This document shows positions 7,440 to 15,951 of a stretch of DNA of 64,000 bases, piece by piece. Each line of letters begins with the position of its first letter. The stretch's first letter is position 1. A program made the translations under genes and the position numbers. A model generated the notes under the pieces. It made no database searches. It was not told the DNA's origin and saw only the letters and a program-made list of their open reading frames with translations. The DNA lies in NCBI GenBank assembly GCA_015065965.1, contig SVPH01000008.1, positions 1 through 64,000 on the forward strand. The letters are read 5' to 3'. The DNA comes from Oscillospiraceae bacterium (GTDB lineage Bacteria > Bacillota > Clostridia > Oscillospirales > Acutalibacteraceae).

Positions 7440-7480
7440 AGAAAAAGGAGAAAAGCATTTTCAACTTAGTGCTTTTCTCC
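7440..7480 (-). terminator. Terminator downstream of truncated M3 peptidase
   Basis: An 11-base-pair stem GGAGAAAAGCA / TGCTTTTCTCC with a 12-base loop; on the minus strand the 3' side runs into TTTTTC. It closes the M3 peptidase transcript about 40 bases after the premature stop. Confidence 0.65.
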
Positions 7481-7490
7481 TAAAAATATG

Positions 7491-7585
7491 TAATTTTCAT
7501 AATTGTCATCCTCATAAATCTTACTCGTGAGTTTCCATGCCCGTCGGATAGTCGGGCTCGGCGAATTTGAACATATAATCTGCGG
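7491..7585. repeat. Imperfect repeat, copy A (tail of M3 peptidase)
   Basis: About 90 bases covering the end of the M3 frame and the sequence after it resemble 21626-21720 at roughly 70% by eye, best across GTCATCCTCATAAATCTTA. In one frame both copies encode a similar tail (KIYEDDNYENY here, KIFKDDGYKNY there), suggesting this was once protein-coding and frameshifted relative to the peptidase frame. Confidence 0.45.
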
Positions 7586-8672
7586 CAAGTGCGTGACCGA
7601 ATTCGTGGGTGATAACATCGATATCTCCGCTTGTGCCGTTGAAATTTGCAAGGATAAACGGCTGCTTGTACTTTGTAAATGTGGTGCAGTAACCGCCGCC
7701 GAATTTGCCGTCACGGGCTTCAACATCAAAGGCTTCTGCATCAAGCATTCTCTGCATGAAGTCACCGATTTCGGGCTTCATATCGTGATACATTTTGAGT
7801 GCATTATCAAAGATTGCGGGTGTGTCTATGACGGGTCGGGGCATTTCACCCGTAACGCTGATTGCATCGTCATAGTACATAATTTTTTCAAGACCAAGAC
7901 GGTTGCGGATTCTCTCTTTCAATTCTGCAACAGCAGGCACAATATCGGTTTCAACGCTCTTGCGGAATGCGGCGACCATTTTTTCATCGTAGTCCACTCT
8001 GCCCATACGGTAATAGCCGAGCTCAACGAAGTTTTTGTAGCCGAGTTTACGGGCGATTTGTGTTCTGATTTTGACAAGACCGTCAAAGATTTCGTCGAAT
8101 GTATCGGCGTTGGCTTCCATTGTTTTGCCGATTGCCTCTGCGGCTTTTCTGCGGACATCACGGCTGTCATCTTCTAATTTACCCCTCAAAACGGAGAGGG
8201 GCATTTTTTCACCCTCAAACTCAAACGCAAGTTCGCCCATAAACTTTGAGTAGCGTGTGACGAGTGCGTTTTCAACCTGCAAATCCTCAATAACTTCTGG
8301 TGAAAAGGTTTTGAGCGACATCTCAAACCCCTTGAAAACTCTGGGATTTATCAGCTTTTCGGCTTCTGCTCTGTAGGGTGAGTCAAGCATCGCCTTTTTG
8401 TATTCATTCTCAATTTCAGAGAAAAGCGGCATTGCATTATCGTAATAATCCATCTCCGCATTGTAGAATTCATCCCTTGTGTTAAGCGTGAATCGGCAAT
8501 TTGCAAGTGATGCGGCGGTGTCAACATCTTCGCTGATTTTGTTATACTCATCCCTCGCCGCCTTCAAATCCTCTGCGGATTTTGCCGCCTTGATTTTTGC
8601 AATTATCTTTTCTGCCTGCTCTTTGAACTCCTCAACGGTAATTCGCTGATACGGCATCTCGGAAACTTTCAT
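7521..8672 (-). pseudogene. M3 family oligoendopeptidase, C-terminally truncated
   Basis: The 383 residues match the N-terminal two thirds of clostridial M3 oligoendopeptidases (usually about 560-600 residues): long helical N-terminus, then GGGYCTTFTKYKQPFILANF and the zinc motif HEFGH at about residue 354. The frame stops at METHE, right where the third zinc ligand region should begin, so the remaining catalytic and substrate-binding helices are missing. The ATG follows AGGGGAGATACT, and a TATACT -10 lies 32 bases upstream, so the stub may still be expressed. A diverged copy of the stop-region sequence occurs near 21.65 kb. It is probably inactive as a peptidase. Confidence 0.75.
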
Positions 8673-8769
8673 AGTATCTCCCCTTTTGCTAATGTTTAAC
8701 AGTTATAGTATACTATGGAACTGTGCAGAAATACAACAATAATTTTGCTGTTCGGTGAAAGTATGTAAG

Positions 8770-9003
8770 TCAAGTTTTATAGAAATTGCCATTTTTGTCG
8801 CTGAAAACAATCTGATTATCCTGAATTTCAACCTCGTTAATATTCAGTTCCGTTGTCATTCGGATAAAAGTGCCGTAATCAACCTCTTTAACTCTCATAT
8901 TGTTGAGAAACGGCATAACAATCGCATTGAAAAGAATAATTACCGCAAGAAAAATACCGTAATAGAACATCATCGGCTTTTTCGGTGTTTTAACTTCGTT
9001 CAT
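8770..9003 (-). pseudogene. FtsH N-terminal fragment (partial duplication)
   Basis: The frame encodes 77 residues that match the first 75 residues of the FtsH at 1664-3475 (same [18 protein letters not shown] start, membrane helix and early external domain) with scattered substitutions, then stops where the match ends. The AAA and peptidase domains are absent. The upstream 80 bases, including the ribosome binding site and TTCAAC array, are almost identical to those of ftsH. This is the remnant of a second ftsH or of a partial duplication; a short membrane protein could still be made. Confidence 0.85.
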
Positions 9004-9048
9004 AAAATACCCCTTTATCACTTTATGACGCAATTATAAAACACTTTC

Positions 9049-9076
9049 TTCAACCAAACTTCAACTGAAGTTCAAC
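9049..9076. promoter_or_regulatory. Second copy of the phased TTCAAC array
   Basis: TTCAAC at 9049, 9060 and 9071, again 11 bases apart, upstream of the ftsH fragment. The 16-base palindrome seen at the ftsH copy is degenerate by one base here. Confidence 0.4.
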
Positions 9077-9099
9077 AATTATTGAAAATTCCGACGGTC

Positions 9100-9128
9100 T
9101 TGAAATTAAGCCTTTATGGGTGTATAAT
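9100..9128 (+). promoter_or_regulatory. Promoter of the MATE transporter gene
   Basis: TTGAAA (9100-9105) and TATAAT (9123-9128) with a 17-base spacer, 30 bases before the start codon, which has TTAGGAGATAAAC directly upstream. Confidence 0.75.
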
Positions 9129-9157
9129 ACCGAAAGACTTTATTTTAGGAGATAAAC

Positions 9158-10522
9158 ATGGATAACAACAAAGAATTTTTAGGAACGGAGCCTGTCGGCA
9201 AACTGCTGTTCAAACTTGCCGTGCCTACGGTCATTGCCCAACTCGTAAATATGCTCTACAACATCGTTGACCGCATTTATATCGGTCACATTCCCGAAGA
9301 AGGCAGCCTTGCTCTGACGGGTGTCGGTGTTTGTATGCCGATAATTATGATTATTTCGGCTTTTGCGGCTCTTATCAGTTCAGGCGGTGCACCGAGAGCA
9401 TCAATAAACATGGGTAAGGGCGACAAAAAATCCGCAGAGAAAATTCTCGGTGGTTGCTTCACGCTTCAGATAATTATTTCAGCCGTTTTAACAGCGGTTT
9501 TGCTGATTTGGAACAGAGATTTGCTCCTTGCCTTCGGCGCAAGCGAAAACACAATCGGCTACGCAACAGATTATATGAACATCTATGCCGTCGGTACGGT
9601 GTTTGTTCAACTCACGCTCGGCATGGGTGCATTCATTAACGCTCAGGGCTTCACAAAAATCGGTATGATAACGGTGCTTATAGGCGCTGTCAGCAACATA
9701 ATCCTTGACCCGATATTTATATTTGCGTTTGATATGGGTGTCAAAGGAGCGGCGCTTGCAACAATTCTTTCGCAGGCAATTTCGTGCGTATGGGTAATTT
9801 CTTTCCTCTGCGGCAAGAAAACATATCTTAAACTAAAAATATCTGATATGAAGATTGATGCAAAACTTGTTCTTCCGTGCGTTGCGCTCGGACTTGCAAC
9901 TTTTATTATGCAGAGCAGTGAGAGTGTTATTTCCGTTTGTTTCAATTCTTCACTTCTCAAATACGGCGGAGATATTGCAGTCGGAGCAATGACAATTCTC
10001 ACAAGCGTTATGCAGTTTGCGATGCTGCCTATGCAGGGTATTGCTCAGGGTGCGCAGCCGATTTCAAGTTATAACTACGGTGCAGGAAATGTTGACAGAG
10101 TTAAAAAAACATTCAAACTGCTGCTTACTTGCTGTCTGACATATTCGGTTGTTTTGTGGGCGTTGATCATGATTTTTCCGCAAATCTTTGCAGGAATATT
10201 CACACCCGATGCTGCACTTATCGAATTCACGGCAAGAGCACTCCGTATCTACTGCGGAGCGATGTTCCTTTTCGGTATTCAGATTGCCTGCCAGATGACC
10301 TTTGTTTCAATCGGCAACGCACCTTGCTCAATCATCGTTGCGATTGTGCGTAAATTCGTTCTGCTTCTCCCGTTTATCTACATTATGCCAAATCTGGTTG
10401 CGGACAAAACAATGGGCGTTTACCTTGCCGAACCTGCCGCAGACGTTATCGCAGTAACTTTCACATCAATACTTTTTGCCGTTCAATTTAAAAAATCGCT
10501 GAAAAAACTTGAAGAAAAATAA
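9158..10522 (+). CDS. MATE family efflux transporter
   Basis: A 454-residue polytopic membrane protein of the multidrug and toxic compound extrusion family, which expels organic cations or drugs in exchange for Na+ or H+. Typical features are the N-terminal PVGKLLFKLAVPTVIAQLVNM stretch, NIVDRIYIGH, the GGAPRASINMGKGD loop, and the internally repeated second half with PISSYNYGAGN. About twelve hydrophobic helices are evident. Length is normal. It is monocistronic, with a good promoter and a terminator. Substrate cannot be read from sequence. Confidence 0.92.
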   Translation: MDNNKEFLGTEPVGKLLFKLAVPTVIAQLVNMLYNIVDRIYIGHIPEEGSLALTGVGVCMPIIMIISAFAALISSGGAPRASINMGKGDKKSAEKILGGCFTLQIIISAVLTAVLLIWNRDLLLAFGASENTIGYATDYMNIYAVGTVFVQLTLGMGAFINAQGFTKIGMITVLIGAVSNIILDPIFIFAFDMGVKGAALATILSQAISCVWVISFLCGKKTYLKLKISDMKIDAKLVLPCVALGLATFIMQSSESVISVCFNSSLLKYGGDIAVGAMTILTSVMQFAMLPMQGIAQGAQPISSYNYGAGNVDRVKKTFKLLLTCCLTYSVVLWALIMIFPQIFAGIFTPDAALIEFTARALRIYCGAMFLFGIQIACQMTFVSIGNAPCSIIVAIVRKFVLLLPFIYIMPNLVADKTMGVYLAEPAADVIAVTFTSILFAVQFKKSLKKLEEK

Positions 10523-10579
10523 ATTTATCTTTATTTGAATTTGTTAAAAATGAGGATAAGGGATAAATAAAGCAAATTA

Positions 10580-10619
10580 AACAGCAGGCAACAATTTTTG
10601 AATAATGTTGCCTGCTGTT
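10580..10619 (+). terminator. Terminator-like hairpin after the MATE gene
   Basis: A 14-base-pair perfect stem AACAGCAGGCAACA / TGTTGCCTGCTGTT with a 12-base loop. The downstream T run is short (CTTATG), so termination may be imperfect. Confidence 0.55.
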
Positions 10620-10710
10620 CTTATGTCATATACAACTGCACAGTGAAACATCGGCGATAAGCACTTATCAAAAAAACAAAACCGAATAAAAATATGGATT
10701 CTTCAAACAG

Positions 10711-10758
10711 TAGACTTTTTCATAAGTAAATGCTATAATTTTTATATGTAAAGCATTT
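10711..10758 (+). promoter_or_regulatory. Promoter of the heparinase-like gene with overlapping inverted repeat
   Basis: TATAAT at 10734-10739 with a weak TAGACT 17 bases upstream. The inverted repeat AAATGCT (10728-10734) / AGCATTT (10752-10758) spans the -10 box and transcription start, a typical repressor site. A weak -35 with an overlapping operator suggests regulated expression, for example by substrate. Confidence 0.45.
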
Positions 10759-10787
10759 ATTTCAAACTTATGAAGCGGCGGTGTTTT

Positions 10788-12770
10788 ATGAAAAAAAGAA
10801 CAAAAGCATTTTTCGGAATAATCATATCAGTTGTTTTGGTTATTGTTTTGGGGATTACCGATATTGTTCCGCATTTCGCGGTTATTCCGGATATGGTTAA
10901 AGTCGGAATTGATTATATTTCATTAAATAAAAACAAAAACTCCGTTTCAACGTCTGAACTGAACGGCAAAATTCAAGACATATGCAGCGTCGTTGAACAT
11001 CCTTTTGTTCTTGCTGACAAAAAATGTTTTGAATCTGTTCGAACTGAAATAAAAAACAACTCTTTTACAACATACACAAAAGGACTCTGCTTATCGGTAA
11101 GCGACAATGCCGATGCACTGCTTGACACAGACATTTATCCTGTTCTTGAATATGTTCTTGACGAAGAGGACAGCATTCTGCCTGTTTCAAGAGAAGTAAT
11201 CAACAGAATGATCATACTAGGCTATGCATATCAGGTAACCGGCGAAATAAAATATGCCGACAGAGCCTGGAAAGAACTGGAAAAAGTCTGTTCTTATAAC
11301 GATTGGTGCACCTCACATTTTCTGGCTACCGCCGAAATGGCTCTTGCAGTTTCAATCGGATATGACTGGTTTTATGATCATCTTACCGAAGAGCAAAAAT
11401 TACTTCTTTCAGAAAAGACTTGGGAATATGCCATTGAACCCGCACTTAACGATAACCATTGGTTCACATGGTCAAAGAACAATTGGAACAGTATATGTTA
11501 CAGCGGAATAGGCATTGCATGCATGACATTTGCGGATAAAAACCCTGAAAAGGCTGCGGAATTCCTTGCAAAGTGCTATGAAAACATGCCCATTGCATTT
11601 GAAAATTTCACTCCCGACGGTGTTTACGCAGAAGGTCCCGGATACTGTCAGTCAGGAATGAATTCCATTGTTTATTTCATTGCATCATCAAGAAATTACT
11701 TTGGCACGGATTTCGGAATGTCAGAAATACCAGGCTTTAAAGAATTAGGGTATTTCCCGGTTTACATAACAACTCCTGCCGGTATGTTTAACTTTGGCGA
11801 TAACAAATCCGAGCAATGCTTTTCGCCTGTTCTTCACTGGTATGCAACCGAATATAACATTCCCCTTTTAAGTATCTACCAGACAAATGATAGTCCCGAT
11901 AAATTCACGGTAAACACATCCGAACACACAGAAAGGAACGGAAGCGGAAAAGAAGATGCGCTTTCATCTCTTTGGTACAACAGAGATTTTGCTAATGCAG
12001 ATGTAAAAATCAGCGACGAACCGCTTTGCCGTTACCTGAAATCCGATGTCGGTCAATCACTTGTTGTTATGAGAAGTGATTATTTCGATAAAGATGCGTC
12101 TTTTGCAGGAATAAAAGGCGGATACAATTTTATAAATCACGGTGATCTTGACATAGGTACGTTTGTATTTGATGCACTGGGTGAGCGATGGGCTGAGGAA
12201 TTGGGACCCGGCAGTTATGATGCCCCAAACTATTTTCTCAACACTCCCGCAGGCGGAAGATGGAAAAATTACTGCAAACGCGCAGAAGGACAAAACACAC
12301 TTGTGATAAATCCGAACGCAACTCTGGATGACCAATATGTTCTTGCAGAATGCAATTTTACATTTTTTGAAGAAACCGACAACGGCAGCAAAGCCATACT
12401 TGATATGACTGATGCATACAGAATGAACGGTGCAACCGATGTTAAAAGAGAGTTTGAGTTTTATAACAACTCTTGCTTAAAAATAACTGACACTATTAAA
12501 TGCATTGTTCCGAGTGAAATTTATTGGTTTATGCACACAAAATCTAATATTAATATTTCAGATAACGGAAAAACAGCAATTCTCACCATTAACGAAAAAA
12601 AGATGAAAGTAACCCTTTTGGCTGACGGTGAATTTTCCGTAATGAAAGCCGAGGCTTTAAAAGGAAAATATGAGTATGATGGGGACTATTCGGATTTAAA
12701 GAAGTTGACAGTAAAACTCAACAATGTTAAAACAGCATTGATATCTGTTAACTTTGAACCTGTTGAATAA
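10788..12770 (+). CDS. Heparinase II/III family lyase-like protein, membrane anchored
   Basis: A 660-residue protein with an N-terminal hydrophobic segment (FFGIIISVVLVIVLGITDIV) that acts as an uncleaved anchor or signal, so the enzyme is extracellular. The middle is an alpha-toroid domain with NNWNSICYSGIG and DGVYAEGPGYCQSG, which holds the likely catalytic tyrosine. The C-terminal beta region has NHGDLDIGTF with the expected histidine and the typical RAEGQNTLVINP. Such proteins cleave uronic acid polysaccharides (heparin, alginate, related), but substrate is unclear. The second ATG is chosen because GCGGCGGTG precedes it; an ATG six codons upstream lacks a site. It is convergent with the catabolic operon. 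Confidence 0.8.
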   Translation: MKKRTKAFFGIIISVVLVIVLGITDIVPHFAVIPDMVKVGIDYISLNKNKNSVSTSELNGKIQDICSVVEHPFVLADKKCFESVRTEIKNNSFTTYTKGLCLSVSDNADALLDTDIYPVLEYVLDEEDSILPVSREVINRMIILGYAYQVTGEIKYADRAWKELEKVCSYNDWCTSHFLATAEMALAVSIGYDWFYDHLTEEQKLLLSEKTWEYAIEPALNDNHWFTWSKNNWNSICYSGIGIACMTFADKNPEKAAEFLAKCYENMPIAFENFTPDGVYAEGPGYCQSGMNSIVYFIASSRNYFGTDFGMSEIPGFKELGYFPVYITTPAGMFNFGDNKSEQCFSPVLHWYATEYNIPLLSIYQTNDSPDKFTVNTSEHTERNGSGKEDALSSLWYNRDFANADVKISDEPLCRYLKSDVGQSLVVMRSDYFDKDASFAGIKGGYNFINHGDLDIGTFVFDALGERWAEELGPGSYDAPNYFLNTPAGGRWKNYCKRAEGQNTLVINPNATLDDQYVLAECNFTFFEETDNGSKAILDMTDAYRMNGATDVKREFEFYNNSCLKITDTIKCIVPSEIYWFMHTKSNINISDNGKTAILTINEKKMKVTLLADGEFSVMKAEALKGKYEYDGDYSDLKKLTVKLNNVKTALISVNFEPVE

Positions 12771-12772
12771 GA

Positions 12773-12815
12773 AAAACCGTACACTATCAGTTAAATGATA
12801 ATGTACGGTTTTTTT
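12773..12815. terminator. Bidirectional terminator between convergent genes
   Basis: AAACCGTACA / TGTACGGTTT stem extended by an inner TATCA / TGATA pairing, with T runs on both sides. It separates the heparinase-like gene (plus) from the esterase at the end of the catabolic operon (minus). Confidence 0.8.
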
Positions 12816-13854
12816 ATTTGCTCAAAAAATCAAAGGATTTTTTCCCGTTTACGGAATGCTTGCCGTTAAAAATATCAATATGCAGTTTGTCCTCAGCATC
12901 AACCAAAGAATATATTCTTTTAATGTTTTTATGTGCGGATTTACTTGCTTCTATCGGAAAAAGTTTATCTTTAATTCCGGATTCTATCAGCAGTTCTCTC
13001 GGCGCAAGTGACGAAGCAAAATCATATATTTCACCGATTTCCAGAATTCCCGGAATATAATTATCCGGACAATGCCAAAGCGAAAGTATACTGTCACGGA
13101 AAGTATTGACATAACCGCTTATCACAATTTTTTTAAACCGTTCTTCTATAACGGAAGCATACAAAGCAGTAAGTCCTCCTCCTGAAATTCCCATACATGA
13201 TAATTTTTCATTGTTTACGCCCTTAATTTTCGAGAGAATTTCCGCACACGCAAGAGCCTGATAAACACGCATTGAAGCAACCGTCAGACCATAGGGCAAT
13301 AAATGATGCGAGAGTTCATCGCAGGAACTGATATAGAAAGGCTTGATTAAATCCTTTTGAAGTCTTGCTTCGCCAAACCCGAAGAGTTCGGGTGCAATAA
13401 CAACACAGCCGCGCTTTGCAAGTTCAACAGCAAAATTATTTTGATAATTATCAAAATAATTGAAATGCTTTTTGTTTCCTTTTTTTGATATGTTGAGAAT
13501 CTGCCTTACCCCATAGCCGTGACCGCAAAGAGCAACAACTCCGGGAACGGCTTTTGTTATGTTTGCAGGTGTAAGAATATAAAAAAGCATATTAAGGTTC
13601 TTACAGATTTCAGTTGAACATTTCTGCAAGGTATATTCGGGATAAACTAACGGTTCCCCAAGATAAACTATTTCAAAATCCGTTGTTTTTTGGGGAATTT
13701 TATCAAGCCCCAGCACAGCCTCAGTTTGCTCCTTTATTTTTTTGCCAACCTGTAATGCCGTTTGTGCATCAAGAACATTTTCATAAGGTTTTGAAGCAAT
13801 TTCGGCATAGACGCTATGCATAAATTTATCGGGGGAATATCTGCTTGTTTTCAT
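12814..13854 (-). CDS. Alpha/beta hydrolase, acetyl xylan esterase-like
   Basis: A 346-residue alpha/beta hydrolase of the large esterase type with a long N-terminal helical part. The nucleophile elbow is GISGGG (Ser about 225), the acid is probably Asp in ESGIKDKLFP, and the histidine is in NGKHSVNG. HGYGVRQ forms the oxyanion-hole region. No signal peptide, so it works in the cytoplasm, removing acyl groups from an imported sugar or glycoside. The ATG at 13854 follows AGGGGTG; a GTG two codons upstream has no site. It is the last gene of the seven-gene operon, 17 bases after the GH3 gene. Confidence 0.78.
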   Translation of the reverse strand: MKTSRYSPDKFMHSVYAEIASKPYENVLDAQTALQVGKKIKEQTEAVLGLDKIPQKTTDFEIVYLGEPLVYPEYTLQKCSTEICKNLNMLFYILTPANITKAVPGVVALCGHGYGVRQILNISKKGNKKHFNYFDNYQNNFAVELAKRGCVVIAPELFGFGEARLQKDLIKPFYISSCDELSHHLLPYGLTVASMRVYQALACAEILSKIKGVNNEKLSCMGISGGGLTALYASVIEERFKKIVISGYVNTFRDSILSLWHCPDNYIPGILEIGEIYDFASSLAPRELLIESGIKDKLFPIEASKSAHKNIKRIYSLVDAEDKLHIDIFNGKHSVNGKKSFDFLSK

Positions 13855-13870
13855 AAACACACCCCTGAAG

Positions 13871-15940
13871 TTAAAATTTTATTTCACCGATTTGTTTGGC
13901 GTTTTTGCTGCTTGTACCAATCAGAACACAATATGCTTCATCTGTCTTCCAATTGCCGTTTTCAGGGTCATAAAACTTAATTTCATCAACCGGTATTTCA
14001 ATTTTTAATGTTACCGATTCCCCTGCATTAACAGTAACGCGTTTAAAACCTTTGAGAAGTTTTACGGGTCTGTCTTCATTTTGATTTTTACTTGAGATAT
14101 ACACCTGAACAACCTCGTCGCCGCAGACGTCACCAATGTTTTTTGCCGTTGCGGTAACCGTTATTTTATTTTCTTCTTTTGCCGCCGAACAATCATAAAT
14201 CTCAAAATCAGTATAGGAAAGTCCGAAGCCGAAGGAATATTGCGGTTCAATTCCTTTTTTGTCAAAAAGAGTGTATCCGTGATAATATCCGTAATCAATC
14301 TCAAGTTTTTCATCCGATATATGCAAGAACTCAGGATAATCGGTATCATTATAAGCAATTGTAAACGGCAATTTACCGCCGGGATTAACATCACCGCTCA
14401 AAACATCCGCAAGAGCATTGCCGCCTTCAAGCCCGCTGTAGAATGAGAAAAGAATCGCATCAGCCATATCGGTCCATTCCTTTATCACATATGCGCTTCC
14501 GCCCATAATATTGACAACAAGTTTTTTGCCTGTTTTTGACAATGCTTTTATCATTTCAACATCTTCGGCAGGTATTCTTAAATCTGCTCTGTCACCGCCA
14601 GAACCTTTTGGCTTTTTCTTAATATTGCCGAGATTAACAAGGAACTCTCCTTCCTGAAGCCAGTCACTGCCGACACAAACAACTATGTATTCTGCGTTTT
14701 CCGCCGTTTCAAGTGCTTTTTTCGCATCGCAGCCGTTATAAACACAAACGTTTTTATCGCCGAAACGGTTTTTGATACCTTCGTAAGCAGTTACGGTGTA
14801 TGGACTGTAAACATTGCTGCTGCCGTGGTCACCGACATTAACTTTGTTTGCATATCTTCCCACAACTGCGATTTTTTTGCCGCCTGATATCGGCAATGTT
14901 TTGCCTTCATTTTTCAGTAAAACAGTTCCTTTTGCGGCAGCCTTTCTTGCAAGTTCTGTATGTTCTTTTGAAAGAACAACGGATTTAGGTTGCTTTTTAT
15001 AATAGGGCAGAGTTTTTATGAGAGCCTTAATTATTCTTCCTGCGCTGAGGTTAATATCATCCTCTGTCAATTCGCCTTTTTTCAGTTTATGATTAAGAAC
15101 AGCATAGCGGAAATAATAAGGCATTTCCATATCCATCCCTGATTTTACGCTTCTTACTGCATCATAAATACCGTAAAAGAAATCAGAAAGAGCAAAGCCC
15201 TCAAATCCCCACTTATCCCTTAAAATATCGGTAAGAAGTTCTTTACTTTCACAACAATATGTTCCGTTGACCTTATTATAAGCACCCATTACGGACATCG
15301 CTCCCGCATCAATACATTTCTTAAAATGCGGAAGATAAACCTCATGAAGAGTTCTTTCATCTGCTTTTGCATCAACTTTAAACCGCAAGTCCTCGATGCT
15401 GTTAAGCGCATAATGCTTAGGACAGGCTATGATTCCGTTTTCCTGCATGGCTTTCGTAAGAGCAACTCCCATTTTACCGAGCAAAAACGGATCTTCACCG
15501 TAAGTTTCCTGCGCTCTGCCCCACATCGGATTACGAAGAAGATTTATACAGACACCTGCATAAAGATTTGCGCCCAATGCGCTTGCCTCTTTAGCCATTG
15601 TTTTGCCTATTTCATATTCCAATTCATCATCAAATGTTGCACCCCGAAGCATGGAAACAGGGAAACAGGTACATTTGCCCATAACAATACCTCTCGGTCC
15701 GTCCGTAAAAAGCACAGGAGGAATACCGAGCCTTTTACAGCCGCCTGCAGGATAGGCTTCACCGTTATAATATCTGCCCTTTGTAAGTGTATTTTTTATT
15801 GTTACACCCATAGCGTGCCCTTGCATTAAACGAACTTTTTCTTTTAATGTCATTTCATCAAGAAGTTTTTCCGTAACCTCATCGAGAGTTTTTCTTACGG
15901 GATTTTTCTTATATATCTCCATTGCCTGATTAAAATTCAT
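13871..15940 (-). CDS. Glycoside hydrolase family 3 (beta-glucosidase-like)
   Basis: A 689-residue intracellular GH3 enzyme that removes beta-linked terminal sugars. The TIM-barrel domain has FTDGPRGI, the KHYALNS lysine-histidine pair and the nucleophile aspartate in ALSDFF (about residue 250). The alpha/beta sandwich follows (GTVLLKNEG, YSFGFGLSYTDFEI), and a fibronectin III-like C-terminus (GDEVVQVYIS, LLKGFKRV). All expected blocks are present; it lacks a signal peptide. Start ATG follows TAGGAGGCAATAAT. Within an operon of oxidoreductases it would free an aglycone or sugar for the downstream steps. Confidence 0.92.
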   Translation of the reverse strand: MNFNQAMEIYKKNPVRKTLDEVTEKLLDEMTLKEKVRLMQGHAMGVTIKNTLTKGRYYNGEAYPAGGCKRLGIPPVLFTDGPRGIVMGKCTCFPVSMLRGATFDDELEYEIGKTMAKEASALGANLYAGVCINLLRNPMWGRAQETYGEDPFLLGKMGVALTKAMQENGIIACPKHYALNSIEDLRFKVDAKADERTLHEVYLPHFKKCIDAGAMSVMGAYNKVNGTYCCESKELLTDILRDKWGFEGFALSDFFYGIYDAVRSVKSGMDMEMPYYFRYAVLNHKLKKGELTEDDINLSAGRIIKALIKTLPYYKKQPKSVVLSKEHTELARKAAAKGTVLLKNEGKTLPISGGKKIAVVGRYANKVNVGDHGSSNVYSPYTVTAYEGIKNRFGDKNVCVYNGCDAKKALETAENAEYIVVCVGSDWLQEGEFLVNLGNIKKKPKGSGGDRADLRIPAEDVEMIKALSKTGKKLVVNIMGGSAYVIKEWTDMADAILFSFYSGLEGGNALADVLSGDVNPGGKLPFTIAYNDTDYPEFLHISDEKLEIDYGYYHGYTLFDKKGIEPQYSFGFGLSYTDFEIYDCSAAKEENKITVTATAKNIGDVCGDEVVQVYISSKNQNEDRPVKLLKGFKRVTVNAGESVTLKIEIPVDEIKFYDPENGNWKTDEAYCVLIGTSSKNAKQIGEIKF

Positions 15941-15951
15941 ATTATTGCCTC

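Noticed and set aside
7527-8177. Long plus-strand frame opposite the M3 peptidase
   Set aside because: Codon-mirror shadow of a well-recognised gene; residue pattern is Cys/Phe/His-rich and without motifs.
10523-10579. Possible extra gene or RNA after the MATE gene
   Set aside because: Only A/T-rich sequence with weak repeats and stop codons in all frames; nothing beyond the following hairpin could be supported.
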